From Paenibacillus silvestris (GTDB lineage: Bacteria; Bacillota; Bacilli; Paenibacillales; NBRC-103111), in contig NZ_WTUZ01000010.1 in the NCBI RefSeq assembly GCF_009882985.1, positions 1,140,434 to 1,204,433 of the forward strand: a DNA stretch of 64,000 nt. Reading direction: 5' to 3'. The position numbers and the translations under genes are program-made. Each line of letters opens with the position of its first letter. The stretch's first letter is position 1. Of this stretch, positions 40,556-47,948 are shown in pieces. Below the pieces are notes generated by a model. It saw only the letters and a list, made by a program, of their open reading frames with translations, did not search any database and had not been told where the DNA came from.

Positions 40556-43171
40556 CTAAAACTTTACGATAAGGGGCTTCGCTGGATCAAGAGTGATCTT
40601 TTCTTTAAATAATACTTTCCCCTCTGATCGAACGAGGGCGACCTCGTCTCCACCAAGCGAGACGCTTTGAATGTCGCGCCCTTTCAACAATTCGCTGCCG
40701 AAACTGGATAACGTCAGCGTCCCCATCTTAACCTCCAGTTCCAGCTGTCCAACCTTGCTGCGGAACTCACCCCAACCGTCGTTCAAGCTCCAGAAACTGC
40801 GGAATTCGTCTTCCTGCCATTTCGGACTAAAGCCAATATGTCCTTGCACCATATCATACTCAAAACCGCTTAGCGCAAGCAGTAATCCGAAGGAAGCCAT
40901 CGAGCGCGCATAATTGCTGCCGCATTCGAATTCATTCCACGGATTACGGCGTTCACCGTCGTACCGGTCGCGAATTGCCTTCACCACACGAAGCCCTTCC
41001 GTTACATAGCCCTCATAAATCATATGGCAAGCAGCCTGATATTCGAAGCCATTCATGCACTCTTCCGCGTAGGGAACAGGTACAATCGGAGAGTTCGCAT
41101 CCGGCCAAGAGCAGATGACGAGACCGGACTCGTCATTTAACCCATAAATTCGGCAAGCATTCGGATGATCGCCTAAATTTTCAATGAAATTGTTCTCATA
41201 AATGGATTGAACCGCACGCTTCACTTTCTCAGAATCCAGTACGTACCCTATGCCAACCAGATGAGCAAACCACTGTCCGAGCACCTGATCAATGCCGCAG
41301 CCCTCACCGATTTGATATTTATGCTCACCTGCCTCTTCATTCCAATACACGGTTTCCGCACCATACTTTTCGAGCACCGTACGATCTTTGAGATCAACTA
41401 GTTGATGAAAATAACGCCCATTAAACAAATGCTCATTCGTCCATGCCGAGCCTTTAGCCCTGATCGCATCGTACTCCGCCGCTGTCTCTGGCTCCCCTAA
41501 TGCATTAGCCATCTCAGCTGCAGCCTTCAAAGCAGCCAAATACATGCTCGTCAGCCAGGAATTCGGGCCGAACAACTCCATATCGAGCGTATGGTGCTGC
41601 CTCCCTTCCATGACGCCGTCCTTGTCGGCATCCCATTGGTCTTCGTTGGTTGGCTCCCAGGCAAACTCAAGTGCTTTGCGAATGTTAGGCCACAGAGAGC
41701 GCAGCCACTCTGTATCGCCGGATACTTTCCATTCGCGAAATGACTTTATGATGCCGCCCATTTGACCATCGGCAGCAGCTCTGAACTTGTTATCGCGAGT
41801 TGTTCGTTCCGCTGGCAGCATGAGGCGGAATGCCATTTTTCCATTTTCAAACTGGGCATAGGTATAGTCGATCTTCCTCATCGAACGTGCCAGAGCCGGG
41901 AACAAGAAAGCCGTCGCTTGCTCGTAATTCCATACGTGTGTGCAAGAACCTTCGCATGAACCTTCATTCGTATGTACACCCTCAAACCCGTACAAGGTCC
42001 CATCCGTTAAACGCAGGACAGTAGGAGATTTTAAAATAGAAATATTGCTGCTAATAGCATCAACAACCGTATCAGGCAAGGTAGATCCGAATAACGTATC
42101 CTTAAACATTCGCGACTCCGCATGCAATCGCTCGTAGTTAGTCATCACGTATTTAGCCGTATCCGTAGAATCCTGAAATAGTGTCGAATAATAATTTTTC
42201 CATGAAGGCAACTGGTCGCCGCCTGGATTCCAGAAATTAACATAATTCGGGAAACTCCATGTTAGGATGAAACGAAACGTTGCTTTACCGCCAGGAGGTA
42301 CGGTTCGGTGCCCACTTAGTAAACCGACATCTTGGTGCTTTTCATGCACTCTTCTCGGATCCAGCTCACTTGACGCTTCGTAATTTCGTTCCTGAAAGCG
42401 GCCTGGGCGGCGAAAATCTTTCCAGAATACGGTCAAATTATCGAACCAGCTCCCACGGAACCAATACGTTTGATAACTCACGTCATCATGATCGGCAAGC
42501 AGCGTTAAATCCCCGAAGTCCGCTTCATCTTCCTTGTACTGCACAGAGGACATCCGAATCGCTCTTCGCCCATCTATTTCGGTGGCTTCGTTCATAGCTC
42601 CTTTGTGCAGAGGATTCGTCAGGTTCCCTACCACACTGAGATCTAATTCATCCGCAGAGCGGTTCGTTACTTCATACTCGAAAATGGCACACGGGATCGA
42701 CGAATCCCGATCGTTCAGCGGAATGAACGGATTGAAGGCTGTCAACTTGACATGGATGGGATCCTCTTGATCATCAAATGTCAGCTCCGCAAACGGAAAT
42801 TCACCACGAAACGACGTGTTCTTAAAATGCGGGAATCCAGACATATTCTCACGTCTAGGGCCGTAGCCGTAGCCTTCAAATTTCCCTTTTCCTTCACCGG
42901 TATAAGGCGCCTGCAGATCCCCGTTCAATACTTTGGTCAAGATCACCTCGCCTTGACGCTCCGCTTTTACAGCAAAAAAGGAAAATCCGTTAAAGCTCAG
43001 CTTATTCGGACGATTGAAAATCTCCCAATCGATCAGCCGCCCATTACCAGCCAGACCAATACTGCCCGTCCCGATACCACCAAGTGGAAACGAGATTTGA
43101 CTCGTTTTGGCACCTTGGTACACAAAATTTTTCTCCATTCCAAACTGTTCATTTGACTGATTCGCACTCAT
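40556..43171 (-). CDS. Glycoside hydrolase family 116 enzyme (beta-glucosidase/beta-xylosidase type)
   Basis: 871 residues, ATG behind GAGGAGG. The N-terminal beta-sandwich domain begins with SFPLGGIGTGSIGLAGNGRL, the hallmark of the glucosylceramidase-2-like (GH116) family. The C-terminal (alpha/alpha)6 catalytic domain carries NEGSCEGSCTHVWNYEQ (about 402-418), DADKDGVMEGRQHHTLDMEL (about 514-533) and a final FSPKWQEDEFRSFW. Bacterial GH116 enzymes remove beta-linked glucose or xylose and retain configuration. No signal peptide is visible, so it acts in the cytoplasm on imported oligosaccharides. It lies 54 bases after an ABC permease gene in the same operon. Confidence 0.9.
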   Translation of the reverse strand: MSANQSNEQFGMEKNFVYQGAKTSQISFPLGGIGTGSIGLAGNGRLIDWEIFNRPNKLSFNGFSFFAVKAERQGEVILTKVLNGDLQAPYTGEGKGKFEGYGYGPRRENMSGFPHFKNTSFRGEFPFAELTFDDQEDPIHVKLTAFNPFIPLNDRDSSIPCAIFEYEVTNRSADELDLSVVGNLTNPLHKGAMNEATEIDGRRAIRMSSVQYKEDEADFGDLTLLADHDDVSYQTYWFRGSWFDNLTVFWKDFRRPGRFQERNYEASSELDPRRVHEKHQDVGLLSGHRTVPPGGKATFRFILTWSFPNYVNFWNPGGDQLPSWKNYYSTLFQDSTDTAKYVMTNYERLHAESRMFKDTLFGSTLPDTVVDAISSNISILKSPTVLRLTDGTLYGFEGVHTNEGSCEGSCTHVWNYEQATAFLFPALARSMRKIDYTYAQFENGKMAFRLMLPAERTTRDNKFRAAADGQMGGIIKSFREWKVSGDTEWLRSLWPNIRKALEFAWEPTNEDQWDADKDGVMEGRQHHTLDMELFGPNSWLTSMYLAALKAAAEMANALGEPETAAEYDAIRAKGSAWTNEHLFNGRYFHQLVDLKDRTVLEKYGAETVYWNEEAGEHKYQIGEGCGIDQVLGQWFAHLVGIGYVLDSEKVKRAVQSIYENNFIENLGDHPNACRIYGLNDESGLVICSWPDANSPIVPVPYAEECMNGFEYQAACHMIYEGYVTEGLRVVKAIRDRYDGERRNPWNEFECGSNYARSMASFGLLLALSGFEYDMVQGHIGFSPKWQEDEFRSFWSLNDGWGEFRSKVGQLELEVKMGTLTLSSFGSELLKGRDIQSVSLGGDEVALVRSEGKVLFKEKITLDPAKPLIVKF

Positions 43172-43225
43172 ATGACGGCCTCCTCAAACTCCTTATGATT
43201 GTCAACATAAATCCTTCTGGCCCAC

Positions 43226-44104
43226 TTACATTTTAAGTCCGCCGGCCGTAATACCATCAAGCAAATATTTTTGTCCAAAAATGTAAAAAAGCAGCGGCAC
43301 GATGAGCGACAAGGTTACTCCAGCTAGGATGGCAGAAAGGTTCCCGGTACCAAACGCTCCGGTTAATGCCGTCATACCAATCGGCAGTGTCATTTTCTCA
43401 AATGAATTCAGAAAAATCAGCGGCCGGAAGAAATCATTCCAATGCCCGATGAAGCTAATAACCGAAGTCACGGCTACAGCTGGATAGGACATAGGAAGAA
43501 TAACCTTAAGAAACACCCAGATACGGCTGGCACCATCCATATAGGCAGCTTCATCATATGCGCTGGATATCGACATCATCGTCTGCCGAATCATGAAAAT
43601 ACCGAACGGATTAATAAGTCCTGGTAAAATAAGTGCCAGATGCGTGTCAACGAGACCCAGCTTCGACATTAGGATAAACTGCGGGATGATCGTTACTTGA
43701 CCCGGAATCATTAGTCCGGAAAGAAAAATGAGAAATAGCGCGTTGCGTCCCGGAAAATCAATACGAGAAAAGGCAAAAGCCGCCATGCTGGAGATGAAAA
43801 TATGCCCAAGCACGATGATTAAGCAAATTTTCATACTGTTGGAAATAAAATCGAAAAACGGTACCTTGGCGAACACCTCTGCATAGTTGCCAATATGCCA
43901 CGCTGTTGGAAAGATGGCAGGCGGCAGCGAAAACGAATCTTTGGGCAAGCGCAGCGAGGTGGAGAATATCCATAGGAATGGGGTCAGCATGAGAAAGGAT
44001 AAGAGCAGCAGCACGCCATCTAATAGTATACGGCCTGGCTTGAATCCCCGCATGGCGCCCATTTTTGGCCCAGTCCCTGCTGCCTGAAGATTGGAAGCCT
44101 CCAC
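43226..44104 (-). CDS. Carbohydrate ABC transporter permease, MalG type
   Basis: 292 residues. The AGGAG abuts the first TTG of the open frame, so GTG 44104, nine bases further, is the likely start. Six membrane helices follow the conserved N-terminal PFLWIFSTSLRLPKDSF. The ATPase-contact EAA loop reads YDEAAYMDGASRIWVFLKVI followed by LPMSYPAVA. It forms the inner-membrane channel with the MalF-type permease encoded 17 bases upstream. No ATPase gene is present; such importers commonly share a general MsmX-type ATPase (known of the family). Confidence 0.93.
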   Translation of the reverse strand: MEASNLQAAGTGPKMGAMRGFKPGRILLDGVLLLLSFLMLTPFLWIFSTSLRLPKDSFSLPPAIFPTAWHIGNYAEVFAKVPFFDFISNSMKICLIIVLGHIFISSMAAFAFSRIDFPGRNALFLIFLSGLMIPGQVTIIPQFILMSKLGLVDTHLALILPGLINPFGIFMIRQTMMSISSAYDEAAYMDGASRIWVFLKVILPMSYPAVAVTSVISFIGHWNDFFRPLIFLNSFEKMTLPIGMTALTGAFGTGNLSAILAGVTLSLIVPLLFYIFGQKYLLDGITAGGLKM

Positions 44105-44121
44105 TTGTATCAACTCCTCTT

Positions 44122-45015
44122 TTAATCCCGGTCATAGTTGACCCATTTCTTACTAATGGAAAATTGAAAAACCGTCACACACAGGATAATTAGGAACAGG
44201 CTGAGCGAAAGGGTAGACGCGTATCCCATCTCATGATGCTGGAACGCTACTTCATAGATATACATATTCACTGAACGAGAAGCGTCTCCTGGTCCACCTG
44301 AGGTAATGAGGTATGGCTCATCAAAGATCTGGGTCGCACCAATCAGAGTTGTCACTAAGACAAAGAAGATCGTTGGCGATAGCATCGGCAGTGTGATAGA
44401 GAAAAAGCGCTGTGTCTTATTCGCTCCATCAATTTCAGCAGCTTCATATAATGCAGCAGGTATGCTTTGAAGTCCAATTAAGTAATACAGGAACGCATTA
44501 CCGATAAATTTCCAAAAGCTATATATCGCTACAGCCACGTATACCCAGTGGGGAGATTGCATCCACGCAATTGGGCTGACGCCAAATTTGCCTAACAAGT
44601 AATTCAATATACCGAAATCCTTGCTGAAAATGAACTGCCAGGCGACCGCAACAGCAGCAGAAGTCGCAAGTACCGGGAAATAGAAAATTGTGCGGTACAA
44701 GTATTTCCACCCTTTGCCGATATTCCTATTCACCGCTAGAGCAATTAATAGACCAAGAATCGCGTGCATAGGGGTTAAAATCAGGACATACTTGAGCGTA
44801 TTCCCATACGTTAGCCACAGGCGATCATCTGAAAATAAATGCTTGATATTGTCAAAACCGATCCATTTGGCTGGCGTAATCACATTGTATTTCGTAAAGC
44901 TTAAATAAAGAGTAGCGACAACCGGTTCGCCAATAAAGAGGACAAAAAATAGCAAGGCTGGCGCCAGAAATAACAAGCCGACAACTGTATTAGACATCTT
45001 GCGATAGGTTCCCAC
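44122..45015 (-). CDS. Carbohydrate ABC transporter permease, MalF type
   Basis: 297 residues from GTG 45015, six bases after AAAGGAG. Six membrane helices; the N-terminus FLAPALLFFVLFIGEPVVAT and the EAA loop AALYEAAEIDGANKTQRFF with SITLPMLSP are typical of UgpA/MalF-like permeases of the CUT1 family. It is the second gene of the operon binding protein - permease - permease - GH116 - nucleotidyltransferase. The substrate is probably a di- or oligosaccharide later cleaved by the GH116 enzyme. Confidence 0.93.
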   Translation of the reverse strand: MGTYRKMSNTVVGLLFLAPALLFFVLFIGEPVVATLYLSFTKYNVITPAKWIGFDNIKHLFSDDRLWLTYGNTLKYVLILTPMHAILGLLIALAVNRNIGKGWKYLYRTIFYFPVLATSAAVAVAWQFIFSKDFGILNYLLGKFGVSPIAWMQSPHWVYVAVAIYSFWKFIGNAFLYYLIGLQSIPAALYEAAEIDGANKTQRFFSITLPMLSPTIFFVLVTTLIGATQIFDEPYLITSGGPGDASRSVNMYIYEVAFQHHEMGYASTLSLSLFLIILCVTVFQFSISKKWVNYDRD

Positions 45016-45042
45016 GCTGGACTCCTTTCATGAACCGCGCAG

Positions 45043-45068
45043 CCCGGCGACCCCTGCGGATCGCCGGG
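45043..45068 (-). other. Intercistronic stem-loop after the binding-protein gene
   Basis: Stem CCCGGCGA/TCGCCGGG with a 10-base loop and no T run. It sits between the binding-protein stop and the first permease. Such stems usually protect the upstream mRNA and help raise binding-protein output over permeases. Confidence 0.6.
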
Positions 45069-45089
45069 CGGACTGTCAGCGATTCGGCG

Positions 45090-46358
45090 TCATTTTTTCA
45101 GGATAGCGTCGATTTCTTGTTTCGCTTTCTTCATGGCTGTCGCTGCATCGGATTGATTAGACAGAATTTCCGATACGTGACGGTCGAATACGCCTTGAAT
45201 TTCCCCATATTGCATAGGTGCTTCCACGGCTTTGGCGATATCTGCGCTTTCTGCGTATACCTTCCAATTCTGTGCCGGTGTTTTCGGCAGTACTTCGTTC
45301 ATAACTGAAATGCGTGTAGGAATGGAAGTATTGGAAAGCGTTGTTTTCTGCGAGTAGACACCGCTCAGGAACGCTGAAAGCTTATAGGCAGCTTCCGGAT
45401 ATTTGGTTGATTTGAGTACAGGAAACGCGCCAGAACCAAAGATCACTTTGTTCGTCTTAAATGTCGGTAAGAACTGTACATCGATATTCGTGAACTTATT
45501 TTTGTCATACGTGCCAAAAGGCCATTTCCCTGCAGAAATCATGGCCACCTGACTGTTCATCAGCATCTGAATTTGATCATCTTTCGGTCCAGGAACTGGC
45601 GCAACTTTATATTTATAAATGAGATCCTGGAAAAACTGCATTAACTCGATGGCGTTCGGATCATCCAATTTGCTCGTTGTCATTTCGTCGTTCAGAACGC
45701 TTGCGTTATTGTTAAACAACCAGGCGGAAGCTCCGAAATAATAATTTGGAATTGCAAACCCGTATTGCTTCTTGCCATCTTTTTCTGTGGTTAGCTTCTG
45801 CGCATATTGGAGAAAATCGTCCTTCGTCCAGCTTTTATTCGGCATCGTCAAGCCGGCTTGCTTAAGCATATCCGTGTTAAAATGCATCACGACATTGTTC
45901 CAGTCCCATACAAACCCGTATGTTTTCTTGTCGATGACAAAAGGCGACTGAAGTTTGGGATGCAAATCATTGTAATTATCCAGTGCAGCCGGATCTGCTT
46001 TCATGTATGTATCAAGTGGGAGAAGCAAATCTTGCTTCGCAAACATTTGAATGCCCTCGATCGCAACACGGATGACGTCAGGCGATTTGCCACCGGCAAT
46101 CATCGTTTGGATCTTATTGAAGTAATCGGCCCAACCGCTGCTGACGACTTCCACCCTTTTGACAGTAATATCCGGGTTTTGCTTATTAAATTCAGCTAAA
46201 ATGTTCGTTAATTGCTCATCAGAAGCTTCATTTTTACTCCAAACTAACGTTAATTCGGCTTTGCTTGATTTCGATGAGGTTGTTGCAGAATTGGAACTGC
46301 ATGCGACTAGTGACCACCCGAGCGCTAGAATTAATAAGAGGACCCAAACCTTTTTCAT
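45090..46358 (-). CDS. Sugar ABC transporter substrate-binding lipoprotein
   Basis: 422 residues from ATG 46358; the longer frame upstream has no suitable site. The signal peptide ends in the lipobox LVACSS, so the mature protein is anchored on the outer face of the membrane. LTLVWSKNEASDEQLTNILA and the segment FNKQNPDITVKRVEV are typical of CUT1 solute-binding proteins. It captures the sugar for the two permeases downstream. Two LacI-type palindromes and a CcpA-like site lie in the 390-base gap to the divergent lacI-type gene. Confidence 0.93.
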   Translation of the reverse strand: MKKVWVLLLILALGWSLVACSSNSATTSSKSSKAELTLVWSKNEASDEQLTNILAEFNKQNPDITVKRVEVVSSGWADYFNKIQTMIAGGKSPDVIRVAIEGIQMFAKQDLLLPLDTYMKADPAALDNYNDLHPKLQSPFVIDKKTYGFVWDWNNVVMHFNTDMLKQAGLTMPNKSWTKDDFLQYAQKLTTEKDGKKQYGFAIPNYYFGASAWLFNNNASVLNDEMTTSKLDDPNAIELMQFFQDLIYKYKVAPVPGPKDDQIQMLMNSQVAMISAGKWPFGTYDKNKFTNIDVQFLPTFKTNKVIFGSGAFPVLKSTKYPEAAYKLSAFLSGVYSQKTTLSNTSIPTRISVMNEVLPKTPAQNWKVYAESADIAKAVEAPMQYGEIQGVFDRHVSEILSNQSDAATAMKKAKQEIDAILKK

Positions 46359-46462
46359 ACAGGACACCATCCTTAACAGAATGTGACGCCGCGCTCCCGA
46401 AATCGCATGCCCGGTGCGGACTGCTGCCTTTCTACGTTGTGAGTCATGATCCGAAGTCAATT

Positions 46463-46478
46463 CCGTGCACGTGCACGG
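46463..46478. promoter_or_regulatory. LacI operator 1 (16-bp palindrome)
   Basis: CCGTGCACGTGCACGG is perfectly symmetrical. Related sites are TCGTGCACGTGAACGA (46571-46586) and CGTTCACGAGCACGG (46670-46684). All three lie between the divergent sugar operon and the lacI-type gene. Confidence 0.7.
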
Positions 46479-46570
46479 TTAAGACTAAAAAAATTTGCAA
46501 CAAAGCAACCGTGCCGATAAAGGCGTCCCCCGCTTCGGCTAATCTTGCATTGGAGCTCCACTCACCTGCA

Positions 46571-46586
46571 TCGTGCACGTGAACGA
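46571..46586. promoter_or_regulatory. LacI operator 2
   Basis: TCGTGCACGTGAACGA differs from a perfect palindrome at one symmetrical pair and shares the CACGTG centre with operator 1, about 108 bases away. That spacing would permit looping by a tetramer or a pair of dimers. Confidence 0.6.
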
Positions 46587-46613
46587 ACTCATCTTAACAA
46601 ATAAGTTTCGTTT

Positions 46614-46627
46614 TGTAAACGCTTTAA
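46614..46627. promoter_or_regulatory. Putative catabolite-responsive element (CcpA site)
   Basis: TGTAAACGCTTTAA matches the cre consensus TGWAANCGNTNWCA at all defined positions but one. It lies between the LacI operators, so glucose repression of the sugar operon is likely. Confidence 0.5.
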
Positions 46628-46669
46628 ATGAAATTCGTTCCTAATGCCTATATGCTCGCATTCCCTTTA

Positions 46670-46684
46670 CGTTCACGAGCACGG
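46670..46684. promoter_or_regulatory. LacI operator 3 (degenerate)
   Basis: CGTTCACGAGCACGG keeps both outer half-sites (CGTKCACG / GCACGG) with a changed centre. It lies about 70 bases before the lacI-type start and may give autoregulation. Confidence 0.4.
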
Positions 46685-46751
46685 GTATTGACCTGTACGC
46701 TGAGTTAGGCTACGATTAGACCACTAGAGCCTTTACCGGAGGTCCATTCCT

Positions 46752-47747
46752 ATGAACGTTACCAGCAAACAAATCGCCGAATTATGCGGCGTTACCCGAG
46801 GGACCGTCGATCGCGCTTTGAACAACCGTCCCGGTATCCACCCGGATACGCGCGATAAGATTATGCGCGTCGCCGAAGAGCTAGGCTACCGGCCTCATTT
46901 CTTGGCGCAGAGTCTTGTCAAAGGACACACAAAAACACTGGGCATCGTGTTATTCGACATCCACAACCAAATTTTCTCCCAACTTTTCCATGCCTTCGAG
47001 GCTGAAGCTCGAAAACGAGGTTATATCGTTTATCTGGTGCTTTCCAATCGGGACAAGGAGCTCGAAATGGAATACATCAACAACTTGTTTGATCGTCGTG
47101 TCGACGGGATTGCCCTGCTGCCGGCGAATGACAACAAGAAGTTCGAGTCCTTTCTCCTTCGCTCGCGCACACCGATTGTAACGTTCGGCAACCGGCTGTT
47201 CGGTCCGTTTCCCTACATTTGGATTAACGATAAGCAGGCGATCTGTGATTCTGTTGCGTTTCTTGCCGACCAGGGCTACCGTCATCTGATCTATTTAAGT
47301 CCTCCATTAATGCGCAAAGGCAAAGAAAATATTTATGTGCCCGAGCAGCGCTATCAAGGCTTCATCGAGGCCTGTGCGGAGATTCCAGCTATGCGGTTTA
47401 ACGTCATTGCACACAAACAATATTTGACGGAATTAGAAACATTGCTGGAAACAATCGACAGCAAATGCGCCATCCTCTGCTCCAGCGATGTGTACGCTCT
47501 AGAGGTTCTGAAATGGCTAAAAGCACGTAAGATCCGCGTGCCAGATCAAGTCGGCCTCATGGGCTTCGATAATATTGAGTTTCTGAAATATATTAACCCC
47601 TCCCTGACGACGGTGGATTATAATGTGAACGAAATTGGTACGAAGCTCGCTGATCTGTTAATTCGCCGCATTAACGATGAGGAAGTGCCTGTCGAGACAT
47701 TGATTGACCATCATGTCCTGCAAGGGGAGTCCGTAATGTCGGAATAA
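46752..47747 (+). CDS. LacI family transcriptional regulator of the GH116/ABC operon
   Basis: 331 residues, ATG after GGAGG. The helix-turn-helix is TSKQIAELCGVTRGTVDRAL followed by NNRPGIHPDTRDKIMRVAEELGYRP in the hinge region. The sugar-binding domain ends with MGFDNIEFLKYINPSLTTVD, as in other LacI members. TRGTVDRAL, instead of the common SxxTVSRAL, suggests altered operator recognition. The gene is divergent from the importer/GH116 operon, and three related palindromes with a CACGTG centre lie between them. It most probably represses the operon until the transported sugar or a derivative binds. Confidence 0.92.
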   Translation: MNVTSKQIAELCGVTRGTVDRALNNRPGIHPDTRDKIMRVAEELGYRPHFLAQSLVKGHTKTLGIVLFDIHNQIFSQLFHAFEAEARKRGYIVYLVLSNRDKELEMEYINNLFDRRVDGIALLPANDNKKFESFLLRSRTPIVTFGNRLFGPFPYIWINDKQAICDSVAFLADQGYRHLIYLSPPLMRKGKENIYVPEQRYQGFIEACAEIPAMRFNVIAHKQYLTELETLLETIDSKCAILCSSDVYALEVLKWLKARKIRVPDQVGLMGFDNIEFLKYINPSLTTVDYNVNEIGTKLADLLIRRINDEEVPVETLIDHHVLQGESVMSE

Positions 47748-47749
47748 TA

Positions 47750-47930
47750 AGGGAACATGGGGTCGTTATTTTGGCAAAAGTGGCATACTTGGCTCCTTAT
47801 TCGGAACTGCTGGGTCTTATATTCTAGCAAAAGCTTGCTTTCCAGCCAAAATCCACAAAATAGGTGACCGTAGTTCCCCAGAATCTGCACAAAGGTAAGT
47901 TTTGAGCGAAATAAGGGAACCTAGTTCCCT
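47750..47930. repeat. Dispersed intergenic repeat family A, copy 3
   Basis: 181 bp beginning two bases after the lacI-type stop, bounded by AGGGAAC and GTTCCCT. Internal landmarks shared with the other copies are GGAACTGCTGGGTCTTAT and AATAGGTGACCGTAGTTCCCC. More diverged than copy 2. Non-coding. Confidence 0.7.
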
Positions 47931-47948
47931 CCATAAACGGATACCCAT

